From: Asticcacaulis endophyticus
GTDB lineage: Bacteria; Pseudomonadota; Alphaproteobacteria; Caulobacterales; Caulobacteraceae
Length of the DNA stretch: 64,000 nt
Direction: 5' to 3'
NCBI RefSeq assembly: GCF_014652575.1
Contig: NZ_BMZB01000001.1
Coordinates: 744,001-808,000, forward strand
The notes below the pieces were generated by a model that made no database searches, was not told where the DNA came from, and saw only the letters and a program-made list of their open reading frames with translations. Shown in pieces: positions 1-7,644 of this stretch. How positions within the stretch are numbered: position 1 is the first letter of the stretch; the number at the start of each line of letters is the position of its first letter. Position numbers and translations under genes: made by a program.

Positions 1-119
1 GACAAATTATGTTTGATTATGACTAGATTTGAAAAATGACCACTTGTCAATCAGACGATATTTGACCGGGCTGAGATTACCGTTAGGTTGTCACGACCAT
101 TACAAAGAAGGTGTTACCC

Positions 120-959
120 ATGCTGGCCATTATCGGCGGAACCGGTCTTTATCATCTGGATCACCTTAGCGTTATCGACACGGTTGAGGTTGATACGCCC
201 TTTGGTGCTCCGTCAGGCCCGATTGTGCGGGCAGAGTTGAACGGGCAGGCGGTGTGCTTTCTGCCGCGTCATGGCCGCCACCATCAGTTCCTGCCCCATG
301 AAGTCAATTACCGCGCCAATATCTATGCGCTCAAAGTTCTGGGGGTGACGCAGATCCTGGCGGTATCGGCGGTGGGGTCGTTGCGCGAACATTTGCAACC
401 GGGGCAACTGGTGCTGGCGTCGCAATATATCGACCTGATCAAGTATCCGCGTGAAAAGACCTTTTTCGGCGGCGGGTTGTCGGCGCACATTTCGACGGCA
501 GAACCCGCCTGCCCGGACATGACGCGCTGGGTGCAAAAGGCAGCGGATACACGTAATCTTCTGGTTCACACCGGGGCGACCTATGCCTGCGTCGATGGGC
601 CGCGTCTGGGCACCAAGGCCGAGAGCGAATTTTTGCGTACCATCGGTGCCGATCTGGTCGGCATGACTCAAGCGCCAGAGGTCTTTCTGGCCCGTGAAGC
701 CCAGATCAATTACCTAAGCCTGAACATCGTCACCGACTATGACTGCTGGCGCGACGATGACCATGCCAGCATCGCTGCGATCATGGCCCGCTTTAATGAT
801 ACGCTCGACCATGTGCGCGGCCTGCTGAGCGATCTGGTCGGAGGTGAACGCGCGCCAGTCAACAACATCTATCGCCGCACGCTGGAGGGCGCTTTGATGG
901 TGCGGCGTGAGACCTTAAGCCCTGATAAGGCGGCCCTGCTGGATGTGCTGTCGGCTTAG
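120..959 (+). CDS. mtnP: S-methyl-5'-thioadenosine phosphorylase
   Basis: Phosphorolyses methylthioadenosine to adenine and methylthioribose-1-phosphate in methionine salvage and polyamine by-product clearance; cytosolic, PNP/MTAP family 2. From the chosen ATG the protein is 279 aa, a normal length. The phosphate-site GGTG lies at 6-9, RHGRHH at 50-55, GMTQAPE near 181-187 and TDYDC at 205-209. The Asp pair of TDYD favours 6-aminopurine (adenine) substrates over the methylthioinosine variant. An in-frame GTG at 111 would overlap the AGAAGG ribosome site (106-111), which sits 8 nt before the ATG at 120, so the ATG is preferred. It stands alone, followed by a REP-like hairpin region. Inosine/guanosine phosphorylase activity cannot be excluded from sequence alone. 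Confidence 0.9.
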   Translation: MLAIIGGTGLYHLDHLSVIDTVEVDTPFGAPSGPIVRAELNGQAVCFLPRHGRHHQFLPHEVNYRANIYALKVLGVTQILAVSAVGSLREHLQPGQLVLASQYIDLIKYPREKTFFGGGLSAHISTAEPACPDMTRWVQKAADTRNLLVHTGATYACVDGPRLGTKAESEFLRTIGADLVGMTQAPEVFLAREAQINYLSLNIVTDYDCWRDDDHASIAAIMARFNDTLDHVRGLLSDLVGGERAPVNNIYRRTLEGALMVRRETLSPDKAALLDVLSA

Positions 960-1040
960 GGCTATAATCCGGCATGACGCTAACCCGCGCGTTCAGGTCA
1001 GGTTCATATCGGGTGCGTCTATAGTTAAGCGTGCCATTCC

Positions 1041-1143
1041 TAGAGCAAATTTTCATCTGATTACATCAGATGAAATGCTCTAATTTTTATGTGGTGCTCT
1101 CATCTATCCATCAAATGATTCCATTTGATGGGAAAACGCTCTA
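1041..1143. repeat. REP-like double hairpin
   Basis: Two perfect dyads lie in the gap after mtnP. The first has outer arms TAGAGCA (1041-1047) and TGCTCTA (1076-1082) around an 11-bp stem (1051-1061 with 1065-1075, 3-nt loop). The second has 10-bp arms at 1108-1117 and 1122-1131. GCTCTAA words recur at the ends, and a related TTAGAGCAC hairpin is found at 57716-57753. It looks like a dispersed intergenic palindromic repeat; the lack of a T-run argues against a simple terminator. Confidence 0.6.
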
Positions 1144-1159
1144 ACAGGGAGCCTCGCTC

Positions 1160-1813
1160 ATGTTTACCGCAATACCTGCTATTAAATCCAAAACCCTTAT
1201 GTGGTCGTCGCTGAGCGCACTAGCCGCTTGTGCAATCGTAGCCCTGTCGCCGGCGTCGGCCAGCGCCCAGGCCGAAGAGCGCCATTGGGGCGGCGGGCCG
1301 GGCGGTAACAATCTGCCCGAAGGCAATTACCGCCAGTCCTGCCGCGACATTGATGTCCGGCGCGGGCAATTGACCGCCCAGTGCCGCACCAAGAACGGTG
1401 GTTACAGATACACGTCTTTGAGTCTGCGCGACTGCCGCCGCGGCTGGGTTGAAAACCGCAATGGTAATCTGTGGTGTGAGGTCGGGGGATATCCCGGCGG
1501 ACCGGGTGGCGGTTATCCGGGCGGCCCCGGCGGTGGTGGTGGTGGTGGTGGCTATGGTTCGTCCCTCACCCTCTATTCCAGCAACGGCTTTAATGGCCGC
1601 AGCATTACCATTAATGACGCTATCACCGACTTGAGCGGTATGCGCTTTAACGATGTGGCCCGCTCGCTTGATGTGCGTGGCCGCGGGGCGTGGGAAGTGT
1701 GCGAAAACGCCTTCTTCCGCGGTCGTTGCACGGTGGTGGACGGCAGCTACGAATCCCTGCGCAGGATCGGTCTTGAAGGCCATATCTCATCCGTGCGTCC
1801 CGTTAGACGTTAA
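1160..1813 (+). CDS. Secreted CVNH plus beta/gamma-crystallin domain protein
   Basis: Predicted exported 217-aa protein. A signal peptide covers about residues 1-37 (hydrophobic core, ASASA-Q cleavage pattern). Residues about 51-108 resemble a cyanovirin-N-type (CVNH) sugar-binding fold, with the LPEGNYRQSC opening and four Cys. A pure Gly/Pro/Tyr linker (about 109-133) follows, then a beta/gamma-crystallin-like domain (about 135-214) with the SLTLYSSNGFNGRS strand pattern and two further Cys. The ATG has AGGGAG 8 nt upstream. Function is unknown; both domains suggest extracellular carbohydrate or calcium/surface binding. It is flanked by a repeat upstream and convergent gabT downstream. Domain calls come from pattern recognition only. 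Confidence 0.65.
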   Translation: MFTAIPAIKSKTLMWSSLSALAACAIVALSPASASAQAEERHWGGGPGGNNLPEGNYRQSCRDIDVRRGQLTAQCRTKNGGYRYTSLSLRDCRRGWVENRNGNLWCEVGGYPGGPGGGYPGGPGGGGGGGGYGSSLTLYSSNGFNGRSITINDAITDLSGMRFNDVARSLDVRGRGAWEVCENAFFRGRCTVVDGSYESLRRIGLEGHISSVRPVRR

Positions 1814-1833
1814 AAAGAAAGCCGTTAAATCAT

Positions 1834-3114
1834 CTATAGCTTGAGCGCCTCGGTCATCAGGTTGAAGCCCTCTTCAATCACGGTGTCCGGGGCGGTCAGC
1901 GGCGCCAGCAGGCGGATGGTATTGCCGTAAACCCCGCACGACAGCAGGATCAGGCCCAGACTTTGCGCCTTTGTTGTCACCGCCTTGGTGGTGGCGGCAT
2001 CGGGGGTAAAACGGCCGCGCTCGGTGACGATATCAAAGGCGATCATAGCACCTAGGCCGCGCACCGAACTGATCGGGACGATGTCATTGCGCTGGGACAG
2101 TTCGGTCAGGCGGCTGATGAACCAGGCCCCCTGACGGTTGGCGGCGTCGAGCAGATGCTCCGTCTCAATGACTTCCAGCACCGCCAGCGCCGCCGCACAA
2201 GCAACCGGATTACCGCCGTAAGTGCCACCAAGTCCGCCTAAGTCCGGTGCATCCATAATGGCGGCCTTACCCACCACACCGGACAGCGGATAACCGCCCG
2301 CCAGCGATTTGGCCATAGTGATCAGATCGGGTTTTACGTCATAGTTTTCCATGGCAAACATCTTACCTGTCCGTCCAAAACCGGTCTGAACCTCATCGGC
2401 GATCAGGACTATGCCGTGGTCGTCGCACAGGCTGCGCAAGGCCCGCATCAGCTCCGGCGGGGTGATCAGGAACCCGCCTTCGCCCTGTACCGGCTCGATA
2501 ATAATGGCCGCGACCGCCGAAGGGTCAATATCAGCCTTGAACAGATAGGACAGCATTTTCAGGCTGTCCTCGACGGTGATGCCGCTCGCTTCGGACGGGA
2601 ACGGGACGTGATAGACCCCGGCCTGAGACGGCCCTAATCCCTTTTTATACGGCACAACCTTGCCCGTAAGCGCCGAGGTCAGTGCCGTGCGGCCATGAAA
2701 CCCGCCGCTAAAGGCGATCACCCCATCCCGGCCGGTATAGGCGCGGGCGATCTTGATGGCGTTTTCGACCGCTTCGGCACCCGTCGTCAGAAAGGCACTT
2801 TTGGCTGGCCCGTCGATGGGGGCGAGCGCGTTCAGCTTTTCGGCCAGAGCGATATAGGGCTCATAGGGCGCAACCTGAAACGCGGTGTGGGTATAGGCAT
2901 CCAACTGTGCCAGAACGGCGGCCTGAACCTTCGGGTGGCGGTGGCCGGTATTGAGCACGGCGATCCCCCCGGCAAAGTCGATGTAGCGGCGTCCATCTAC
3001 GTCCCACAGTTCGGCATTTTCGGCACGGGCCGCGAAAATCGAGGTGGCGTGGCCGATGCCGCGGGCAACGGCAGCATGACGGCGGGCCATAAGATCGGCG
3101 GCTTTGGGTGACAT
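1834..3114 (-). CDS. gabT: 4-aminobutyrate aminotransferase
   Basis: PLP-dependent class-III omega-aminotransferase that converts GABA and 2-oxoglutarate to succinic semialdehyde and glutamate. It has the WDVDG..YIDFAGGIAVLNTGH opening of GabT, the cofactor Asp in DEVQTGFGRTG and the Schiff-base Lys in AKSLAGGYP. The TTG at 3126 reads in frame, but GAGG overlapping it spaces correctly to the ATG at 3114, giving 426 aa, the family norm. No gabD is adjacent, so related substrates (5-aminovalerate, putrescine-derived) remain possible. A perfect TGTGATCACA palindrome lies just upstream (3131-3140). Confidence 0.88.
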   Translation of the reverse strand: MSPKAADLMARRHAAVARGIGHATSIFAARAENAELWDVDGRRYIDFAGGIAVLNTGHRHPKVQAAVLAQLDAYTHTAFQVAPYEPYIALAEKLNALAPIDGPAKSAFLTTGAEAVENAIKIARAYTGRDGVIAFSGGFHGRTALTSALTGKVVPYKKGLGPSQAGVYHVPFPSEASGITVEDSLKMLSYLFKADIDPSAVAAIIIEPVQGEGGFLITPPELMRALRSLCDDHGIVLIADEVQTGFGRTGKMFAMENYDVKPDLITMAKSLAGGYPLSGVVGKAAIMDAPDLGGLGGTYGGNPVACAAALAVLEVIETEHLLDAANRQGAWFISRLTELSQRNDIVPISSVRGLGAMIAFDIVTERGRFTPDAATTKAVTTKAQSLGLILLSCGVYGNTIRLLAPLTAPDTVIEEGFNLMTEALKL

Positions 3115-3130
3115 GGGAAGCCTCAATAAA

Positions 3131-3140
3131 TGTGATCACA
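3131..3140. promoter_or_regulatory. TGTGATCACA palindrome upstream of gabT
   Basis: A perfect 10-bp dyad lies 17-26 nt ahead of the gabT ATG. The same core (GTGATCAC) appears at 6283-6290 before the double-receiver gene. It is not a canonical CRP site, since no 6-nt spacer separates the half-sites. The regulator is unknown. Confidence 0.25.
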
Positions 3141-3331
3141 AAGTTTTTGGGCTGAAACGGTGCAATGTCAAGTCACGGATCGGTGGGGTTGGGTGAGCTT
3201 ATCGGCTGATAATAAAGACAAATTTCTATTGAAACCAAACGTGATAAATCATCATATCAGTTAACCAAATAAAAGGCTGTACGGGTATATTATGCCCGTA
3301 TAGGTTATTGTTTGTAGCGTAATTCAAAGGG

Positions 3332-3346
3332 TTAATGATGCGTTAA
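3332..3346. promoter_or_regulatory. CtrA-type site TTAA-N7-TTAA
   Basis: TTAA at 3332-3335 and TTAA at 3343-3346 with a 7-nt spacer match the CtrA consensus known from Caulobacter. The site lies 38 nt before the ATG of the membrane-anchored protein at 3385, a position suited to promoter control. A 6-bp hairpin (3280-3285 with 3295-3300) lies further upstream. Confidence 0.5.
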
Positions 3347-3384
3347 TTTCATTACGGTCTGAGTATTATTCAGGGGCAATTGAT

Positions 3385-4005
3385 ATGACGGTCGCGGTTA
3401 TTGATAACCGAGCGCTCCCTTTGTGGTGGTTACTGCCACTTTGGGTGGTTATCTGTCTGAATATCTGGAGTCTGGGTAAGGATGCTCAGGTTCGGGTGGA
3501 CATGCCGGAAACTGCGGCCCCCGATGTGATTGCCTCGACCCAAACGGTGCCGTGGACCTTCTTTCATAATGTATTCGACTTTCCGCTGGTGGAGCGCGAA
3601 GAGATTGTGGTACCGGCGGTGCCGGGCCACCGCGCGCTGCGCGTCAGGGTGACCAAGGCCGGTCACGACCCGTGGAATGTGTTGGTCCACACCAACACGG
3701 TAAAGCCGATCCAGCGCGGCGACCGCATCGAAGGGCGGGTGTGGCTGCGGCTGGAGCGGGCATCTTATGGGCAGGAGACCGGTCGGGCGACCTTAAGGCT
3801 TCAGAACGCGCGCTCGCCTTATGCCGCCATGCAGGAACTTCATCTTATCCTGACGCCCCAGTGGCAGGAATTCACTGTGGCTGGCGTAGCGCCCCATGAC
3901 TTCAAGGCCGGTGAAGCCAATCTGATTGTCTATCTGGCGGGTCAGGCCCAAACCGTCGATGTCGGCCCTGCGACCCTCTATAATCGCGGCCTGCCCCAAC
4001 CTTAA
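3385..4005 (+). CDS. Membrane-anchored carbohydrate-binding-like protein
   Basis: 206-aa protein with one N-terminal hydrophobic segment (about 11-31, rich in Trp/Leu) and no clear cleavage site, so probably a type II anchor. The rest forms a beta-rich module (about 50-200) that resembles galactose-binding-like/CBM4_9 folds, with the WNVLVHTN and GDRIEGRVWLRLE patterns seen beside glycosidases and esterases. No catalytic residues were recognised. A CtrA-type site directly upstream suggests cell-cycle control. Its TAA stop overlaps the stop of the convergent GntR gene by 4 nt (4002-4005). The CBM-like assignment is tentative. Confidence 0.5.
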   Translation: MTVAVIDNRALPLWWLLPLWVVICLNIWSLGKDAQVRVDMPETAAPDVIASTQTVPWTFFHNVFDFPLVEREEIVVPAVPGHRALRVRVTKAGHDPWNVLVHTNTVKPIQRGDRIEGRVWLRLERASYGQETGRATLRLQNARSPYAAMQELHLILTPQWQEFTVAGVAPHDFKAGEANLIVYLAGQAQTVDVGPATLYNRGLPQP

Positions 4006-4730
4006 GAGGTTCGTCTGGACAGGTTCGGGCTTTCCTCAATAATCACGGCGATCGCCTTGGTGATCAGATCGCGCATCAGGGCCTCAGCCGCCGGGCCTTC
4101 ACCCGCCTCGATCAGGTTGTAAACGCGGATATGATCATTGTGACTGTCGGACGGATCGCGGGCCAGACTGGTCAGGCTGATCGACAGGGTCAGCGCCGTA
4201 TTGATCAGGGGACGCAACTGACGGTAAAACGGGTTGCCCGACGCCTCCAGGATGTGGCCGTGGAATTCGATATCGTGATGGATGCTTAAGGCCCGGTCTT
4301 CGTGGTGGCGGATCATCAGGTCCAGACTTTGCTTTATGGTTTGCAGGGCCGCCGGATCACGTCCCTGTCCGGCGTGGCGCGCCGCCAGTCGCGCCGCCAT
4401 CGGCTCAAAAGCCAGACGAACCTGATTGAACTCCAGGATAAGGTCGGGGGTCAGGGGCCGCCTAGTCAGCCAGCGCAGCACCTGCGGGTCCAGCAGGTTC
4501 CACCGGCTGAGCGGCTCAACCTTGGTCCCCAGCCGCGGGCGCGCACTCAACAGCCCCTTGGCGGTCAGCATCTTCAGCGCTTCACGGGTCACGGTACGGC
4601 TGGTGCCGTTACGGGTGCAGATATCCGCCTCGGTCGGAAAGGGGGCGGTGTCATAGGTCCCCATGACAATGGATTGCCCCAGACGTTCCAGAAGACTGTG
4701 GGTCAGGCTTACGCCCGGAGACGGGATCAT
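4002..4730 (-). CDS. GntR-family (FadR subfamily) transcriptional regulator
   Basis: 242-aa regulator. The N-terminal winged helix (about 8-72) has the LPTEADI-like PFPTEADICTRNGTSRT recognition helix and the GLLSARPRLGTKV wing. The C-terminal all-helical FCD ligand domain (about 90-230) has the conserved Asp/His pattern (DIEFH, H around 195) that usually binds a metal and a small acid. Relatives such as DgoR, UxuR and LldR respond to sugar acids or carboxylates. It is divergent from the small membrane gene at 4949. No sugar-acid operon is adjacent, so the target is unknown. Confidence 0.85.
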   Translation of the reverse strand: MIPSPGVSLTHSLLERLGQSIVMGTYDTAPFPTEADICTRNGTSRTVTREALKMLTAKGLLSARPRLGTKVEPLSRWNLLDPQVLRWLTRRPLTPDLILEFNQVRLAFEPMAARLAARHAGQGRDPAALQTIKQSLDLMIRHHEDRALSIHHDIEFHGHILEASGNPFYRQLRPLINTALTLSISLTSLARDPSDSHNDHIRVYNLIEAGEGPAAEALMRDLITKAIAVIIEESPNLSRRTS

Positions 4731-4948
4731 CGGTAGCTCGCAGGATCTGTGTAACAGTCGTTATACCTGTGCGGTAGTGACCACACCTTCAGGTATTTGT
4801 CCATCCGGGTTAAGGGGGAGGGCTGCGGCACCAACCCTCGTGATATTACCGCTTTCTTATAAAGACGCAGCTATATCCCCATATAGAATTTCGGGCACAG
4901 ACCGTAGGACAATAGTCATCAGTATTTGTGGTGACCGGAGTTCTCACG

Positions 4949-5368
4949 ATGAAACACGACCTCAGCATCGACCGCGCCGATATCGACAGCCCCCTTAATG
5001 GTCTGGGCTTTGGCCGCTTTAGCGACATTGTCTCCGGGTCACTGTTTCGCGGCATGAACAGTCAGGCTCCCAGCGTTGTAGCTCCCAGCGTTGTAGCCCG
5101 CAGTATTGTGGTCACTGAACGCGATCTGGGCATTGATTTTGGCGCTTTCCGCACCAGCCCGACCGAGATCATTCAGATCGATGGAAACGCCGCCCCCACA
5201 TCAGGCCGTAAGCTTAGTCTGGCGCAGATCGTGGCGCTGGTACTGCTGAGCGTGATTGTACTGGCGGTGGGGGTCTATGGGTATATCTATGCCACCGAAC
5301 CCTATAAGGTGTCGGGCCTGCTGGAATATTACCTGATGTATCTGCCCATCCCGGTTGATTACAACTAG
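4949..5368 (+). CDS. Hypothetical single-pass membrane protein
   Basis: 139-aa protein from the ATG at 4949, chosen because CCGGAG lies 8 nt upstream; a GTG at 4928 is in frame but lacks such a site. It has a polar N-terminal half and one strong transmembrane helix near residues 89-111 (LAQIVALVLLSVIVLAVGVYG). A short Tyr/Pro-rich tail (EYYLMYLPIPVDYN) follows. Three imperfect 15-bp tandem units (5066-5110, the first two identical) encode the repeated APSVV motif. No family is recognised. Its TAG overlaps the stop of the convergent regulator (5365-5368, CTAG). It is divergent from the GntR gene and may be its target. Confidence 0.6.
   Translation: MKHDLSIDRADIDSPLNGLGFGRFSDIVSGSLFRGMNSQAPSVVAPSVVARSIVVTERDLGIDFGAFRTSPTEIIQIDGNAAPTSGRKLSLAQIVALVLLSVIVLAVGVYGYIYATEPYKVSGLLEYYLMYLPIPVDYN
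5066..5110 (+). repeat. Three 15-bp tandem units inside a coding sequence
   Basis: Units at 5066-5080 and 5081-5095 are identical, and 5096-5110 is a diverged third copy. The length is a multiple of three, so the frame is kept and a 5-residue peptide repeat results. It is a candidate site for slippage-driven length variation. Confidence 0.6.
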
Positions 5369-6225
5369 GCGACAGAACCGGGCCTGATATGGCGGGCAAA
5401 GAACGCCAGTTCAATCGACACCAGTTGCCGGTAGCTATCGCTCAGTAAGTTTGTGGGCGAAGGTACGCCCTTAGCATCGAGCGTGAAAAGCCCTAACTCC
5501 GCCCCTTCGTGAACCAGATTGCTGACCTGCGTTTTCGACAGGCCAAACTGCGCAGCAATCACTGCGCGGCTGGAGCAATCCTGAGCGTTGAACCGGGCAT
5601 GCATCAGCGCAAATATCAGCGGTGCGGCGCCATCACGACGGCGGAAAAACGGAAAAAACTCTGGCAGGGTTTCGGCGGCAAGCTGGCCGAGGGCAAACTC
5701 AAAACCGCCGGTCGCCCATACCCGCAATGTCGCGGTCTTATCTTCCATCAGGATCTGGCTGCAACGCAGGCGCGGTTGCAGGATATCAAGGCTGATGGCC
5801 GCGCACATGACCCGCTTACGTACAAAGCCCATCAGCCGGTCGGTCGGCACATAGAGCTTGCGTCGGTTATCGTCCGGATCGCGGGCAACCTTAACAAAGC
5901 CCACCACCTGCATCAGGCCCAGCATGGTCTTAAGATGGCGCGGGCTGCTGTCATAGGTGGCGCAGGCATGGGCCAGTTCAGTATAGGTGACGCCGCCGGT
6001 CTGGTCGTTCAGCCATTTGAGGCCATGCTGGTGCAAGAGATGGCCAATCACCCGAAAGCGGTACTGCTGGGCGATGATCTTGTTCAGGCGGCGCTGGCTT
6101 TTGCGAAACTGGATCAGGTCTGACGTATATTCGATCAGGGCCGTGTCAAACTCAGGGTGGCGGCGAAGTTCGCGGGCTTCGTGAATTATGTGCGCAATAC
6201 CGCTGCGATCAATCTGGCCGTCCAA
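5365..6225 (-). CDS. Two-winged-helix (MarR-like) regulator
   Basis: 286-aa predicted DNA-binding protein. The N-terminal wHTH (about 55-130) contains the MarR-like VTYTELAHAC...SPRHLKTML helix pair and the RDPDDNRRKLYVPT wing. A second, shorter HTH (about 208-262) contains AAQFGLSKTQVSNLVHEG. The only convincing start is TTG at 6225, preceded by a GGGGG ribosome-site-like run; no in-frame ATG occurs before domain 1. It is divergent from the double-receiver gene with a 125-bp shared promoter region, suggesting functional linkage. No effector is known. Its stop overlaps the convergent membrane gene by 4 nt. Confidence 0.65.
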   Translation of the reverse strand: MDGQIDRSGIAHIIHEARELRRHPEFDTALIEYTSDLIQFRKSQRRLNKIIAQQYRFRVIGHLLHQHGLKWLNDQTGGVTYTELAHACATYDSSPRHLKTMLGLMQVVGFVKVARDPDDNRRKLYVPTDRLMGFVRKRVMCAAISLDILQPRLRCSQILMEDKTATLRVWATGGFEFALGQLAAETLPEFFPFFRRRDGAAPLIFALMHARFNAQDCSSRAVIAAQFGLSKTQVSNLVHEGAELGLFTLDAKGVPSPTNLLSDSYRQLVSIELAFFARHIRPGSVA

Positions 6226-6350
6226 AGCTTACCCCCACGCCTCACAGGTCTATACACACCGTATGTCGAATCAGGTGCGTTTGTGATCACGCATTTAACC
6301 CATAGCCGCCGCCCTGTGTCTACTTTTGTACATAAGAGGAGGGCGATGGC

Positions 6351-7178
6351 ATGGCGGCTTTAAAACAATTTGAGAATACAGCCGGCATACCGGAGGCGCT
6401 TATTGTTGAGGATAGTCTGGCGCAGGCGCAGATCATATCGCGCATGATTGAGGCTCAGGGCTGGGCGTGCCGGCACTGCCCGACCCTGCGGGAAGCCTAT
6501 GATGTGCTGAATGCCCGAAAAAGCCACGGCCGGGCCATACAGGCTCTGTTTCTGGATGTGTTTGTCGGCGCCTATGATGCCCTGGCCCATGTCACCCGGA
6601 TGAAAACCTTTACCGGCGGGGCGCCGCTGATCCTGATGACGGCGGGCGCCAGCCATGAGGCCACGGAGACGACGCTGGGCCGGGCGCGCCAGACGGCGGC
6701 GGATTTTGTCCTGCGTAAACCGTTTAAACCGGACCACATTGGCCAGATTTTTGAAGCCTGTTTCGCAATTCCCGATCAGGCCGTGCCCCGCAAACATATT
6801 GTGGTTATCGATGGTAATGCCGGGATAAGATCGCATATCCGGCGGATTCTGGAAGCCGGCGGCTACCGCGTCAGTGACTTTGCTGATGTCGATAATGCGG
6901 TTGAGCGGGTCGATATGGCCCATGCCGATCTGGTGCTGTGCGAGGTCATCATGCGCGGTACCGGGGGCCTGCGCGGCATGCACCACATCAAGCAAACCTT
7001 TCCGCATATTCAGGTGGTCGCCATGTCGGCAGGGCTTGAAGGCCGGATCAGCGGGTCACGGGCCTTAAGCATGAGCCGCCAGATGGGCATAGATGCACAA
7101 CTGCCCAAACCCTTTGGCGATGATGATCTGACCGAACTGATCAGGCTGATGCTGGCCGATACGTCCTTTCTGGATTGA
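6351..7178 (+). CDS. Double receiver-domain protein, second domain phosphosite Glu
   Basis: 275-aa protein built of two CheY-like receiver domains and no output domain. Receiver 1 (about 15-140) keeps the acidic pair E20/D21, phospho-acceptor D69 (FLDVF), T97 and K123 (RKPF). Receiver 2 (about 148-272) keeps D154, S226 and K253 (LPKPF), but the acceptor position reads CEVIM, with Glu198 instead of Asp. The second domain should therefore be unphosphorylatable and may mimic the active state. AGGAGG at 6336-6341 supports the ATG at 6351; an ATG at 6346 is out of frame. Partner kinases are not adjacent. Confidence 0.8.
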   Translation: MAALKQFENTAGIPEALIVEDSLAQAQIISRMIEAQGWACRHCPTLREAYDVLNARKSHGRAIQALFLDVFVGAYDALAHVTRMKTFTGGAPLILMTAGASHEATETTLGRARQTAADFVLRKPFKPDHIGQIFEACFAIPDQAVPRKHIVVIDGNAGIRSHIRRILEAGGYRVSDFADVDNAVERVDMAHADLVLCEVIMRGTGGLRGMHHIKQTFPHIQVVAMSAGLEGRISGSRALSMSRQMGIDAQLPKPFGDDDLTELIRLMLADTSFLD

Positions 7179-7184
7179 GCGCCT

Positions 7185-7553
7185 CTACCGCTCCAGTATG
7201 CCGGTCAGGTCTTTGGTGCGGGCGTCGGTCAGGCCGGTTTTACACGTCGTCAGCACCATGCCGTACATACTGCCGCCGGTATTTGGGTACGCCTCTAACC
7301 CGCAGGTCGCGTCACGAAAGCCAATCCACTGGCGCTGGGCGGTGATCAGCAGTTGCGTGGCTTTTGCGTCGGGCTTCAAGGTCTCACGGACCTGCTTATA
7401 GATGCGGTTTAGCTCGGCATCGGCGCGGGCATAGTCGCGATCGGCGCAGATATTCATATCGGCCTGGGTCATGGCGTTTACGCAATCCGGCGATTGCGCG
7501 GCCGCTTCAGAGGCTGAAAAAACGATTATGGCCAGTGTCAGATACCGTAACAT
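7185..7553 (-). CDS. LprI/DUF1311-family secreted protein
   Basis: 122-aa exported protein from the ATG at 7553, which has AGGAG 6 nt upstream; longer in-frame starts lack this. The signal peptide is about 1-19 (SEAAA-Q). The mature part has four Cys (24, 36, 84, 104) and the family motif QRQWIGFRDATC, with NICADRDYARADAELN in the helical half. Members include the mycobacterial lysozyme inhibitor LprI, but most are of unknown role. It is transcribed toward the receiver gene and is divergent from the DUF72 gene (91-bp gap). Confidence 0.75.
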   Translation of the reverse strand: MLRYLTLAIIVFSASEAAAQSPDCVNAMTQADMNICADRDYARADAELNRIYKQVRETLKPDAKATQLLITAQRQWIGFRDATCGLEAYPNTGGSMYGMVLTTCKTGLTDARTKDLTGILER

Positions 7554-7644
7554 GGAGGGCTCCTGTGGAGGGCCTGACGATAGGCCCGCTTTACGAACGG
7601 CACAAGGCACCGTATCCTTACACATCATCAGCAGGATACGCATC

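Noticed and set aside
1220-1783. 187-aa minus-strand frame opposite the CVNH/crystallin gene
   Set aside because: Antisense shadow of a gene with a clear signal peptide and ribosome site; low-complexity translation.
4731-4948. GntR operator TAAC-N4-GTTA at 4752-4763
   Set aside because: Arms of only 4 bp are expected by chance; it lacks the TnGTnnnACnA spacing of FadR-type sites.
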